The notes beneath the pieces were generated by a model, which saw nothing but the letters and a program-made list of their open reading frames with translations, had not been told where the DNA came from and made no database searches. Of a DNA stretch of 32,084 bases, positions 1-8,118 are shown one piece after another. The number at the start of each line of letters is the position of its first letter. Position 1 is the stretch's first letter. A program made the translations under genes and the position numbers. The stretch lies in NCBI GenBank assembly GCA_020439945.1, contig JAGRPB010000054.1:1-32084 (forward strand), read 5' to 3'. Source of the stretch: Verrucomicrobiia bacterium (GTDB lineage: Bacteria; Verrucomicrobiota; Verrucomicrobiia; Verrucomicrobiales; DEV007).

Positions 1-509
1 TGATACCGATTGCGGTGGGCGATCGCGAGGCGCGTCCCGCTTTTCTCGCAAGCGGCCACTACCTCGTCGGCTTCGGCCAGATCGCGCACGAAAGGCTTCT
101 CGATGTAGATGCCCTTGGCGCCGGCTTGCGCGGAGGCAACGGCAAAATCGCGATGCTGATCGATATGGCGCGGACCGATGGCGACAATGTTCGGCTTCAC
201 TTGGTTGAGCATTTCCTGGTAGCTCTCGAAACCCGCTTCCGCTTTCAGACTCAGGCGCTCAATGGCTTTAGCGCGCCCGCTTTCGACCGGATCAGCGACG
301 GCCACGATCTCGGTTTCCGGAATCTGCAGCCAGACCTTGTCGATCCCGTGCCCGTAGTCGCCCCGTCCAGTGTGTCCGATCACCGCGACACGCAGTTTCT
401 CGCTATCCTCCGCCGCCCGCAATCCGAAGGCACCACTCGCGAGCGCGCCGGTCAGGGACAGGATTTCACGCCGCTTCCAGTTCGATGGGTTCATTGCATT
501 TGTGGTCAT
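1..509 (-). CDS. Gfo/Idh/MocA-family oxidoreductase, N-terminal part (cut by window edge)
   Basis: The reverse strand reads MTTNAMNPSNWKRREILSLT and onwards, open to base 1, so only about 169 N-terminal residues are visible. A twin-arginine-like leader (KRREIL, then a hydrophobic stretch ending near GLRAA) is followed by a Rossmann start, LRVAVIGHTGRGDYG, then EIVAVADP and, further on, GIYIEKPFVRDL. The EKP motif and its position are typical of Gfo/Idh/MocA dehydrogenases, which oxidise sugars or sugar-like substrates with NAD(P). The ATG at 509-507 overlaps the TGA of the upstream sulfatase (ATGA), so the two are probably translationally coupled; a second in-frame ATG lies at 494. Exported members with Tat leaders are common in planctomycetes and verrucomicrobia. 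Substrate unknown; the C-terminal domain lies outside the window. Confidence 0.88.
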   Translation of the reverse strand, partial: MTTNAMNPSNWKRREILSLTGALASGAFGLRAAEDSEKLRVAVIGHTGRGDYGHGIDKVWLQIPETEIVAVADPVESGRAKAIERLSLKAEAGFESYQEMLNQVKPNIVAIGPRHIDQHRDFAVASAQAGAKGIYIEKPFVRDLAEADEVVAACEKSGTRLAIAHRNRY

Positions 510-2095
510 TTCTTTGCGGGATTCTTTTTCGCCTTCGGCGCTTTCGCCGTCGCTTCGAGTTTGGCTTTCAGATCGGCCAACGCGGTTTCTTCCTGGGACT
601 TCAACCAGACGCCGTAGCCCTTCTTGTTTCGGCTGCCGCCGACATATTCGTAGGTGTCGAAGATTGCCCCGTTCCCGAGCGCGCGGGGATCTCCCTCCTC
701 TTCCAGCATCCGCAACATTTCATAACGCAGATCCTCCACCGTTTTCTTGAAGGCCAGATCCTCGGCGAGATTGCGGACGCATTCGGGATCATCGGTGATG
801 CGATACAACTCGTCGGCGGGACGCTTTCCAAACGAAAGATCGTAGTAGTAACCGCCCAACGCCTTGATCACTTCCTTCGTCGGACTGCCATCGCAGTTTC
901 CGAAATCCGTCTCCGGATCACCCGCCGGCCAGCGCTCGGGATGAAAATTGTGGATGTAGAGAAACTCCTTCGTCCGGATCGCCCGCACCGGGTAACCCCA
1001 GTCGTTGGGTCGACCCAGATCGTGCCGTTCCTTGCCGGTGAGCATGACTTCGCGATTTTCGATCCATCCGGATTTCTCCGAACGAATCAGGTTCACCAGG
1101 CTCTGGCCGGTCATCTGCTCATGCGGTTCGACGCCCGCCAGCTCGAGAAACGTCGGCGCGAAATCACGAACATTCACGAAGTCCTCCACCACGCGTCCGG
1201 GCTTGATGCCATTGCCCCAGCGCATCGCGAGCGGCAGGTGATACCCATCTTCATGGATCTGCCCTTTCACGAATGGAAACGGCATGCCGTGATCGGAGGT
1301 CACGATCACGAGCGTGTCCTCGAGCTCACCACGGTCTTCCAGAATCTTCAGAGCCCGACCGATCTGCTGATCGCACCACTCCACCTCGACCGCATAGTCC
1401 AGCAAGTCGCTGCGAACGATTTCGGTGTCGGGAAAATAGGCGGGCACGTCGACGTCTTCGAGTTTCTTTCCGAGCCGGACTCCGGACCCGAGTTCGTAGC
1501 CGCGATGCGGTTCCTTGAAGCCCATCCAGAAACAGAACGGTTTATCCTCCGGCGCCTGGTCCAGGAAAGCGGCAAAGTTTCCCGGGTAGTCATTCGTGCT
1601 GATCCCCGAGGCAGGCACTTCCTGGGTCAGCTTGTCGAAGCTCGGTCCCGCCGGATTGCGCGTGCGTCCGCCGGGAGAAAAGTCGCCCGGCCCCCAGCCT
1701 TTGCCGGTGAGGCCGACCGAGTAGCCCGCCTCTTCCATCAGATCGGGATACACCGCAAACTTGGCCGGAAAAATCCCGTTGTGGCAGGTCGCTTCCTCGA
1801 GTTGCCAGGTGTTGCGTCCGGTCAGGATACTGGCCCGACACGGCGAACATTTTGGGTTCGAGGTGAAAGCGTTCTTGAAGAGGATTCCCTCTTTCGCGAT
1901 ACGATCAAAATTCGGCGTCGCGATCCAGTCACACCCATAGGCACCCGCATGAGTGCTCCCGTTCCAGTCATCGTAGATGATGAAAAGGATGTTGGGTCGA
2001 GCGGCGTCCGATTTCTCCTCGGCAGCTGCCGAGAAAACAGGAAAGATCGCGCTTGCCAGCAGGAGCAGGCGCACCAAGGGGTTTGGGAAATTCAT
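506..2095 (-). CDS. secreted sulfatase, N-sulfoglucosamine sulfohydrolase (sulfamidase)-like
   Basis: A 529-residue type I sulfatase with a Sec signal peptide (MNFPNPLVRLLLLASAIFPV, cleavage near FSAAA). Metal-binding Asp pair YDD at 41-43. The formylglycine site is CSPCR at 83-87 followed by ASILTGR, the cysteine form that FGE-type enzymes convert. The later metal site is TSDHGMPFPF; the D-[HN]-G-x-P-F-P pattern is shared with sulfamidases (SGSH, SulfAtlas S1_8-like), which suggests cleavage of N- or O-sulfate from an amino-sugar glycan. That assignment is inference. The C-terminus is a Lys/Ala-rich tail (KAKKNPAKK). It lies 62 bases downstream of the esterase and overlaps the next gene by ATGA, so all three probably form one transcript. 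Confidence 0.95.
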   Translation of the reverse strand: MNFPNPLVRLLLLASAIFPVFSAAAEEKSDAARPNILFIIYDDWNGSTHAGAYGCDWIATPNFDRIAKEGILFKNAFTSNPKCSPCRASILTGRNTWQLEEATCHNGIFPAKFAVYPDLMEEAGYSVGLTGKGWGPGDFSPGGRTRNPAGPSFDKLTQEVPASGISTNDYPGNFAAFLDQAPEDKPFCFWMGFKEPHRGYELGSGVRLGKKLEDVDVPAYFPDTEIVRSDLLDYAVEVEWCDQQIGRALKILEDRGELEDTLVIVTSDHGMPFPFVKGQIHEDGYHLPLAMRWGNGIKPGRVVEDFVNVRDFAPTFLELAGVEPHEQMTGQSLVNLIRSEKSGWIENREVMLTGKERHDLGRPNDWGYPVRAIRTKEFLYIHNFHPERWPAGDPETDFGNCDGSPTKEVIKALGGYYYDLSFGKRPADELYRITDDPECVRNLAEDLAFKKTVEDLRYEMLRMLEEEGDPRALGNGAIFDTYEYVGGSRNKKGYGVWLKSQEETALADLKAKLEATAKAPKAKKNPAKK

Positions 2096-2157
2096 GGCTT
2101 CACGATGGCGGGAACCACGCTTTTTGAAAAGCCCGCAAACACGCTTGGCGAAGCGGT

Positions 2158-3075
2158 TCAGTTCGTCTTGCCATCACAAAGCCCGATCTCGGTGAGGAAG
2201 GCGGCCGCCTTTTCCACCGCCTCGGTGTAGGGCTCTTCCTTCCGCATCAGGTAACCATGAACGCCGCCTTCCGTGACGATCAGTTCACTACGATTCCCCG
2301 CCGCCAACATCTGCTCATGAAACGATTTCGCCCCCGCAAATGGAGTGGTGGTGTCGCCCGTCCCGTGAAAGGTGATCGTGGGCGGGATGCCTTTGCGAAC
2401 GTGATGTGCCGGAGAGAGTTCCTCCCAACGATCGCCAATCTTCGCCTGACCATACCCTTCCCCTGAGGTGTCGATGACGGGGAAGAACAGCACCAGCGCA
2501 TTCGGCTCGCACGAAACCGAGAGGTCATCGCCCTCCGCATTCACCGTGTCGAACATCGCCGTCGCCGCCGCGAGATGACCGCCCGCGGACGCACCCGAGA
2601 CCACCAGCCGATCGGGATCGATACCGAGTTCCGCCGCGTGCGATCTCACGTAGCGGACCGAAGATCGCGCATCTTCTACGCAATCGAAAACGGTCACCGA
2701 CTTGTCCGGTTTGTAGAGACGATACTCCGGCGCCACCGCCACCATGCCGTAGCGTTTCGCAAAATCGGCCGCGAACGGATACATCCGCAGCGGCGACATT
2801 CCCTGCCAACCTCCGCCGTGAATGATATGGAAACAGGGGCGCTTGTCCGACGCCTTCCAACCGTCGGGGAGAAACACGTGCAGCTTCAATTCGCGATCGC
2901 CGATGCGCTTGTAAACGATCATCTGATCCGGCTCCAGCTTCTCAGCGCGTTGGCCGGCGTAATCGAGTGCGCGGGGTTTCGCCGAGGCAGCGGCTGGTTT
3001 CTTTTCGTCAGCCGCGAACATGGGCTGCACGATCAAAGTCGCGAGAGGGAGGAGAAAGTAGCGAGAGAATTTCAT
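2158..3075 (-). CDS. secreted alpha/beta-hydrolase (carbohydrate esterase/lipase-like)
   Basis: The preferred start is the ATG at 3075 (MKFSRYFLLPLATLIVQPMF), which begins directly with a signal peptide; an upstream in-frame start at 3120 would place 15 extra residues before it. The mature protein (305 residues with signal) has the HGGGW oxyanion motif at 86-90, the nucleophile elbow GASAGG with Ser163, Asp241 in HGTGD and His273 in GGVHGY, so the catalytic triad is complete. This pattern fits the BD-FAE/hormone-sensitive-lipase-like esterases that remove acyl groups from sugars or small esters. It is the first gene of the probable operon esterase-sulfatase-oxidoreductase, which would suit deacylation of a decorated glycan. 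Substrate is not readable from sequence. Confidence 0.92.
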   Translation of the reverse strand: MKFSRYFLLPLATLIVQPMFAADEKKPAAASAKPRALDYAGQRAEKLEPDQMIVYKRIGDRELKLHVFLPDGWKASDKRPCFHIIHGGGWQGMSPLRMYPFAADFAKRYGMVAVAPEYRLYKPDKSVTVFDCVEDARSSVRYVRSHAAELGIDPDRLVVSGASAGGHLAAATAMFDTVNAEGDDLSVSCEPNALVLFFPVIDTSGEGYGQAKIGDRWEELSPAHHVRKGIPPTITFHGTGDTTTPFAGAKSFHEQMLAAGNRSELIVTEGGVHGYLMRKEEPYTEAVEKAAAFLTEIGLCDGKTN

Positions 3076-3736
3076 GGGGATTTCGACCGCGAGGGTCGCA
3101 GAAACATCGAATCGCGGCAAGCGACGGAAAATCGTAGCCCGGGAGTTCGACAGCCCCGAGATTCGTGGTTGGTTGTCAGGGGAATTCGAACGCGCGCTCG
3201 TGGAACCGCCTGAACATCAGCACCAGATCCAAGTCGGAGACGTCCCGGTGACGATCCGAACCATCCGACCCGCCGATCGCGATATCGGCATCGATTTCGT
3301 CCGCCGTCTCTCGCCGGCCGCGAAATACCTGCGCTATCACCACGCCATCGAGGAACTGGAGACCGACACGCTCGACCGCTTCCTCAGCCCGGATTACCCC
3401 GACGAGATGGCGCTGATCGCGATCGTTCCCGACAACACTCTACCTGGCGGCATTCGCCAGATCGGCGTGGCCCGCTATGCCCGAGGAACGAATCCCGAAG
3501 ACGCCGAAATCGCCATCGCCGTGGCCGACGACTGGCAGGGTCGCGGCGTCGGTCGACAGATGCTGCTCGACTTGCGCGAGTTCGCCCTCGGCGTCGGCAT
3601 CCGCCACCTCGTCGCCAAGGTTCTCCCGCAAAATGCGCAGATGATGAAACTCGCCCGCAAGCTCGGCTTCCAACACGAAACCGCCGATCCCGACGAAGGC
3701 ACCGTCGCCTTGGGCAAGGGTTTACCGAAGGAATAA
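3074..3736 (+). CDS. GNAT-family N-acetyltransferase (Pat-like GNAT domain)
   Basis: The domain begins at VTIRTIRPADRDIGIDF and continues with RRLSPAAKYLRYHH, which resembles the GNAT domain of protein-lysine acetyltransferases of the Pat/YfiQ type. The acetyl-CoA loop is visible as DDWQGRGVGRQML (Q-x-x-G-x-G). It transfers an acetyl group from acetyl-CoA to an amine; the target is unknown and there is no attached cNMP or CoA-ligase domain. The start is uncertain: the only upstream ATG (3074) overlaps the start codon of the divergent esterase by two bases, and no ATG follows before the domain. A TTG at 3173 or the GTG at 3200 (giving MEPPEHQHQIQVGDVP) would leave room for a promoter and may be the true start. 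The TAA at 3734-3736 abuts the REP pair. Confidence 0.85.
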   Translation: MGISTARVAETSNRGKRRKIVAREFDSPEIRGWLSGEFERALVEPPEHQHQIQVGDVPVTIRTIRPADRDIGIDFVRRLSPAAKYLRYHHAIEELETDTLDRFLSPDYPDEMALIAIVPDNTLPGGIRQIGVARYARGTNPEDAEIAIAVADDWQGRGVGRQMLLDLREFALGVGIRHLVAKVLPQNAQMMKLARKLGFQHETADPDEGTVALGKGLPKE

Positions 3737-3810
3737 CGGAGGGGCGATTTGCAATCGCCCGCGGTCGACCAGGATCAGGGCTAGCCGGGCGATTGCAAAT
3801 CGCCCCTCCG
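3737..3810. repeat. REP pair (REPIN-like), left side of RAYT gene
   Basis: Two perfect inverted copies of a 25-base unit (3737-3761 and 3786-3810) are separated by 24 bases. Each unit is itself a hairpin, GGGCGATT-TGC-AATCGCCC, preceded by a CGGAG tail. The element fills the gap exactly: the GNAT stop ends at 3736 and the RAYT stop codon begins at 3811. This is the layout of a REPIN next to its RAYT. Confidence 0.93.
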
Positions 3811-4443
3811 TCAGTCGACGGCCTTCGCCCAGTCACTTTCGAAGAGCAACGCCCTTCCTCCTGCAGAAACGGCATTTCGGCGCAGGTATCGCACACACCT
3901 CACGAAGTGATCTCGATCACGCACCAAGCGGTCGAAATAGTCCTTCTGCCAAAGCGATCCGGTCCGTCCAAGACGCCGATTGATCTCCCGAGCACTGTGT
4001 CGTTTCCATGATTGAACCAAACTGCCTAGAGTGCAGGAGGGATTCAATGCAAACAGCACATGAACGTGATTCGGCATGACCACAAAGCTGAACATCACGC
4101 TCCTTTCGCCCTCGAAAAATTGCAGCGATTCAACAACCAGCCCCGCGTTCTCGGGCACCCGCAGCAAACATTCGCCATGTCCCGCATCGAGCCACTCATC
4201 GATCGTTCCAGCGAATAGCCGATCGTATGCCGCCTCCACTTCCTCACTGCGTGGCTCCGGATGATTGCGCAACCACCCTTCGCGATCCTCAAAGAAACGA
4301 TCGAGAACTTCTCGCGGCAGGCTGTCCGCCAAACGCCAGGTCACGAAATAGACGGCTCCCGGCTGCTCCCAATGAGGAAGGCGATTCAAACGTCGATCGA
4401 TCTCGCCCCATGGATTGAAGAACGTGAGATCATCCAGATTCAT
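3811..4443 (-). CDS. REP-associated tyrosine transposase (RAYT), Y1/HUH type
   Basis: A 210-residue protein starting MNLDDLTFFNPWGEIDRR. It carries the HUH motif HVH at 126-128 (in FVVMPNHVHVLF), the W-K-R-H-S segment, and the likely nucleophile Tyr169 in WQKDYFDRLVRD, in the order known for RAYTs and IS200/IS605 TnpA. RAYTs nick and join single-stranded DNA at REP hairpins and are usually single-copy domesticated transposases. I placed the start at the ATG at 4443; the frame is open to 4488, but that extension is translated from a REP palindrome and is unlikely to be protein. REP pairs flank the gene on both sides, starting with the base next to its stop codon, which supports a functional REP/RAYT partnership. 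All motifs appear intact. Confidence 0.95.
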   Translation of the reverse strand: MNLDDLTFFNPWGEIDRRLNRLPHWEQPGAVYFVTWRLADSLPREVLDRFFEDREGWLRNHPEPRSEEVEAAYDRLFAGTIDEWLDAGHGECLLRVPENAGLVVESLQFFEGERSVMFSFVVMPNHVHVLFALNPSCTLGSLVQSWKRHSAREINRRLGRTGSLWQKDYFDRLVRDRDHFVRCVRYLRRNAVSAGGRALLFESDWAKAVD

Positions 4444-4455
4444 TGGACTCAATAT

Positions 4456-4559
4456 GGAGGGGCGATTTGCAATCGCCCGAGCTACCAAGGCTTATCAAGA
4501 AAGACAACTCAAATCAATGATTTCCCGACCAAAACGGGCGATTACAAATCGCCCCTCCG
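4456..4559. repeat. REP pair (REPIN-like), right side of RAYT gene
   Basis: An inverted pair of the same palindrome as at 3737-3810: 4456-4479 and 4535-4559, with a longer spacer of 55 bases. The right copy has one substitution in the loop region (GATTACAAATC in place of GATTGCAAATC). The pair lies upstream of the RAYT start codon and 34 bases beyond the DUF1552 stop, and may affect expression of either gene. Confidence 0.9.
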
Positions 4560-4565
4560 GACCAG

Positions 4566-4595
4566 ACAGGGTTGAGTCAGCGACCTAACCCTTTT
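4566..4595. repeat. 30-base palindromic element, copy 1 of 3
   Basis: ACAGGGTT, 13 bases, AACCCTTTT. Inner bases can extend the stem (GTC-AGC-GAC). It overlaps the last bases of the DUF1552 gene, at its 3' end. The same geometry (8 bases, 13-base centre, 9 bases) recurs at 18030-18059 and 27927-27956. It could be a second small repeat family or a transcription terminator without a clear T-run. Confidence 0.6.
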
Positions 4596-5949
4596 AAGTC
4601 AGCAGCGCCGAAATCTCGCCGGTGCTGTCAGCGAAACGCTCGGTCTTGATTCCCAACGCTCGCGCCTGAGTGAGCCACAGGTTGGCGAGTGGGTCGCCTT
4701 CGGGGCGATGAAGACGACGACCGCCCGGAGCGATCGTTCCGCCACCGCGACCGGCGACGATGATGGGCAGGTCGCTGTATTGATGCGTCGCGCCATCGCC
4801 CAGGCCGGAGCCGTAAGTGAGAATGGTGTTATCCAAGAGCGAGCTTCCGTCCGCTTCTTTCACTGCCGCCATTTTCTGAACCAGGTAGACGAATTGCTCC
4901 ATGTGGAAGCGGTCGAGTTGGATGAGGTCGTCGATGAACTTGTCCTGGTTGTGCGACATCTGGTGATGGCTGCGCGGCTTGTCGAACAGGCCTTCATACG
5001 TGAACGGCGTGTTCCACCGTTCCGGACCAACCATCAGCGTGGAGACGCGCGTCAACCCGGTTTGCAACGCGGCCACCATGAGATCGCACATCAGGCGGAT
5101 GTATTCACCGCGAGGGAGAAGCGCCTCGGGAGGTTCCGCGATTTTTGCCTTCGACAGTTCGTCCTTCATGCCTTCGAGCTTGTCCATCTGTTGCTCGATG
5201 GTGCGGATGGAGTCGAAGTATTCGCCGAATTTCTCCTGATCGGACCGTCCGAGTTCGCGTTTCAGCGAGCGCGCATCTTCGAGCACGAGGTCGGTGATGT
5301 TGCGATAGGACTGGATCTCGGTGGTGCCGAAAAGCCGGCGGTAGAGCTTTCGCGGATCGCGAATCGAAGGCGCGACGTGTCCGGTGCCATACCACGAGAT
5401 GTTGTCGAAATAGATCGATTCGAGGTTGTCCTTATGACTGTTGCAACTGATCTCAAGCGTGCGAAACGGCGTCGCTCCACCGATCTGATCCGCCACGATG
5501 TGATCGAAAGTGCGGTCGAGCGGGTAGGCGGAAGTCGTGATCGTATTTGGCGCCGCGCTGCTGAGGAAACAGGAGCCGCATTGGGCATGAACGTCGGTGC
5601 CGTTCTGGTAGGTGCGATCCATCCCGGTGATGAAAGTCACCTCGTTCTGAATCGGTTTCAGCGGTTCGAGCGTCGGCGTAAATTCCAGCGGATGAATCCC
5701 CGGCGCGTAGCTCGCCTTGGTCGGAATTTCTTTCTGATCACTGGTGAACTTCGGAATCGCCGCGTCGGCTTCACCCGGGAAAAACGCCTTCCGGACCACG
5801 CCGATCGGGACATAGAAAATGGCGAGCCGCTGAGCTGGTTTCGAGGCGCCCGCTGCCCCGGCAAAAGTGGCCAGGCTTTCGAAACCGGGCAACGAAAGCA
5901 TGGCTCCGCCTGCGCCACGGAGAAAGGTGCGTCGGGAAAACGGGTTCAT
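4594..5949 (-). CDS. DUF1552 domain-containing exported protein
   Basis: A 451-residue protein from the ATG at 5949, beginning MNPFSRRTFLRGAGGAMLSL, a clear twin-arginine signal. The remainder (LAIFYVPIGVVRKAFFPG, FITGMDRT, HAQCGSCFLS, YGSGLGDGATHQYSDLPIIV) matches the DUF1552 family, which is almost always paired with a DUF1592 cytochrome protein in planctomycetes, verrucomicrobia and some myxobacteria. The function is not established; distant similarity to the alkaline-phosphatase/DUF1501 fold has been suggested for such proteins. The frame can be opened 27 bases earlier by a TTG at 5976, overlapping the upstream stop, but the ATG places the RR motif close to the N-terminus. It probably folds in the cytoplasm and is exported with cofactor or partner. 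Confidence 0.92.
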   Translation of the reverse strand: MNPFSRRTFLRGAGGAMLSLPGFESLATFAGAAGASKPAQRLAIFYVPIGVVRKAFFPGEADAAIPKFTSDQKEIPTKASYAPGIHPLEFTPTLEPLKPIQNEVTFITGMDRTYQNGTDVHAQCGSCFLSSAAPNTITTSAYPLDRTFDHIVADQIGGATPFRTLEISCNSHKDNLESIYFDNISWYGTGHVAPSIRDPRKLYRRLFGTTEIQSYRNITDLVLEDARSLKRELGRSDQEKFGEYFDSIRTIEQQMDKLEGMKDELSKAKIAEPPEALLPRGEYIRLMCDLMVAALQTGLTRVSTLMVGPERWNTPFTYEGLFDKPRSHHQMSHNQDKFIDDLIQLDRFHMEQFVYLVQKMAAVKEADGSSLLDNTILTYGSGLGDGATHQYSDLPIIVAGRGGGTIAPGGRRLHRPEGDPLANLWLTQARALGIKTERFADSTGEISALLT

Positions 5950-5972
5950 ATCGAAAGCGGGAAAAACGGGAA

Positions 5973-8051
5973 TCAATGCGCGGCCAAGGCTTTGCCACCC
6001 GACGCATTCTGACGGAAAGGCTCGCTGGCGACCAGTGCGTGAATGAGGGAGTGGAACCGATAATCATCGGCCGCCGCTTGCTCGACGATCCGATCCAGCG
6101 CGGGCGAGTCGGACGCCGTCATGGGACGCCCGAGCGCAAACGAAAGCAGGTGAGCCGCGAACCCGCGCACGAAGCGTTTCTTTTCTTCGAGGATGGCGTC
6201 TTTGAATCCGACGACATTCTTGAACGAATGCCGGCGAAAAAGCTCGCCGCTGGCATCGACGGGTCGCCCGTTCTCGTAAACCTCGCGCCATTTGCCGGCG
6301 GGGCCGTACTGTTCAAGCGCGAATCCGAGCGGATCGATCTTCTCATGGCAGCCGGCACAACTGGCATTTTCGCGATGCAGGGCGAAACGCTCGCGAAGGG
6401 TGAGGTTCTCCGGCACCCCCTTGGTGGATTCCTCCAACGGCGGAACATCGGCCGGAGGCGGTTCGGGAGGGTCGTTGAAAATCGTGCTGGCGATCCACGC
6501 TCCTCGCGTGATCGGGTGGGTACGCTTGGGACCAGAAGTCATCGTCATGACGGCAGCGGTGGTGATGATACCGCCCTGGCGCCGTTCCTTCAGTGGCACA
6601 CGTTCGAACTGCAGCGTAACCGGTCCGTCGGGCTTTTTGTCCACCTTTTCTCCATACCAAGTCCGCAGCCGGGTGCTGCGATAGCTGAAATCGGAATCGA
6701 TCAGCTCGATGACGGAATGGTTTTCGATCAGCAGGGTCTCGAACAGCAGCAAAGGCTCCAGCATCATGTCCATGCTGGTGCGGTACTTGGCATAGTAGAA
6801 TTCGGGAAACTGGTCGGGATCGGGCACCGAGGTCACGATCCGGTCGAGTTGCATCCATTGGGAGGGAAAGCTGTCGCAGAAATTCTTGAGCCGGTCGTCG
6901 CGCAAGAGACGATCGACTTCCGCCGCGAGGATCTCCGGATCGCCCAGCTGATGCTTTTCCGCCAAGTTCAACAGTCTCTGGTCGGGCAGGCTGCCCCAGA
7001 GAAAGAACGAAAGCCGCGAAGCCAGTTCGAAGTCATGATTCCGGTTAGCCGCCTCATCTTGATCCTTGCCTCGATCATAGAGATAGAGAAATCGCGGCGA
7101 CGCCAGCACGGCCGCGGCCCCTTCTTTCATGGCATCGGAGACGGACATGCCCTGTTCCCGCGTTAGAGAAATCACATAGGCGGAATAGCGATCGAGAACC
7201 TCATCTTCCACCGGTCGGCGGAAAGCCAGGATCAACAGTCGGCGCAGACGATCCCGAATGATGGGTTCGATCGGTTCGCCTGCTTTCGGCTCGGAAAAGT
7301 AGGTGTCCCATTCCTTGCAGTTGGCGGGGTTGAAGTCGTGGCTCTCGACGATCGACTTTCCCAGGCGAAGAAAGGACTCCATCAACAGGGGCGACAGCGT
7401 GAGATGATCCGCCTGGGTATCGAAACCGTGCTCCGCCCTGAGATCCTGCGGAAATGCCGCGACGCCCCCGAGACGTTTCTCGATCAATTGCGACTTTCCC
7501 AGCGGACGGCTGCCGACCTTCACCCTGTCCGGCATCTTGCCCGTGGCCGGCTGAAAATAATCGTCGTACTCGCGGCACATCCGCTCGGGCAGGGAGAAGA
7601 CTTCGACTTTCAGTCCGAACAGGTCCTTCACCGCGTTGTGGTACTGGAAGCGGTTCATCCGGCGAATCGGCGTCACCGGCGCCGCGTCCGCCTTGGCCAG
7701 GCTCTGGTGCAACAGCGTCTCCAAGGCGCTCACCGCCCGCGTGCGATCGACCTCGCTCAGAGGCGGCTCATCTTCCGGCGGCATGTCCTGAAAATCGATG
7801 GCGTCAATAAGATCACGAATCAGTTCCGGATCGGCGGAAATATCGGACACCGACTTGAGACTCAAAAGGTCGACCTTCCCCTTCACTTTGCCGTTTTCGC
7901 CGTGGCACTTGGTGCAGTGTGCCTCGAAAAGCGGCGCGAGATAGGTGGCGAAGGCGTCTATATTTTCCGATGCCACCGCCCCGGAACGAAGGCACGCTCC
8001 CAGGCTCAGGACAGAGAGTATCAGCAGACGTTGGAGACAGATTCTCGACAC
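5973..8051 (-). CDS. DUF1592 domain-containing protein with planctomycete-type cytochrome c (DUF1587/1592/1588/1585)
   Basis: A 692-residue exported protein with a GTG start at 8051, followed by a Sec signal (RLLILSVLSLGAC, then GAVAS). A first heme-binding motif CTKCH lies at 46-50 (PSD1-type cytochrome c), with the MPP segment (FQDMPPEDEPP) as candidate distal Met ligand. Then follow the DUF1587 region (RRMNRFQYHNAVKDLFGL), the DUF1592 core (SRLSFFLWGSLPDQRLL), the DUF1588 part with a second heme site CAGCH at 565-569 (CHEKIDPLGFALEQYGP), and the DUF1585 C-terminus. The family is thought to do periplasmic redox chemistry, but no reaction is proven. It ends 24 bases before the DUF1552 ATG, its usual partner, and lies downstream of a copper/heme/redoxin protein, so the three probably share a transcript. 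Confidence 0.93.
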   Translation of the reverse strand: MSRICLQRLLILSVLSLGACLRSGAVASENIDAFATYLAPLFEAHCTKCHGENGKVKGKVDLLSLKSVSDISADPELIRDLIDAIDFQDMPPEDEPPLSEVDRTRAVSALETLLHQSLAKADAAPVTPIRRMNRFQYHNAVKDLFGLKVEVFSLPERMCREYDDYFQPATGKMPDRVKVGSRPLGKSQLIEKRLGGVAAFPQDLRAEHGFDTQADHLTLSPLLMESFLRLGKSIVESHDFNPANCKEWDTYFSEPKAGEPIEPIIRDRLRRLLILAFRRPVEDEVLDRYSAYVISLTREQGMSVSDAMKEGAAAVLASPRFLYLYDRGKDQDEAANRNHDFELASRLSFFLWGSLPDQRLLNLAEKHQLGDPEILAAEVDRLLRDDRLKNFCDSFPSQWMQLDRIVTSVPDPDQFPEFYYAKYRTSMDMMLEPLLLFETLLIENHSVIELIDSDFSYRSTRLRTWYGEKVDKKPDGPVTLQFERVPLKERRQGGIITTAAVMTMTSGPKRTHPITRGAWIASTIFNDPPEPPPADVPPLEESTKGVPENLTLRERFALHRENASCAGCHEKIDPLGFALEQYGPAGKWREVYENGRPVDASGELFRRHSFKNVVGFKDAILEEKKRFVRGFAAHLLSFALGRPMTASDSPALDRIVEQAAADDYRFHSLIHALVASEPFRQNASGGKALAAH

Positions 8052-8118
8052 GACTCGGCAACATCACCAATTCGTCGAGCCACGACAAGACGCTTCATGA
8101 AGGGATATGCGTGAGCCT

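Noticed and set aside
485..2230. 581-residue plus-strand open frame opposite the first sulfatase
   Set aside because: It is antisense to a gene with complete sulfatase motifs and signal peptide; its translation shows no recognisable domain. Long antisense frames are common in GC-rich DNA.
4444..4488. Upstream start for the RAYT protein at 4488
   Set aside because: The 15 extra residues are translated from a REP palindrome; the ATG at 4443 fits better.
4708..6012. 434-residue plus-strand open frame opposite the DUF1552 gene
   Set aside because: Antisense to a clear Tat-exported DUF1552 gene; composition is rich in Arg and Val as expected of a shadow frame.
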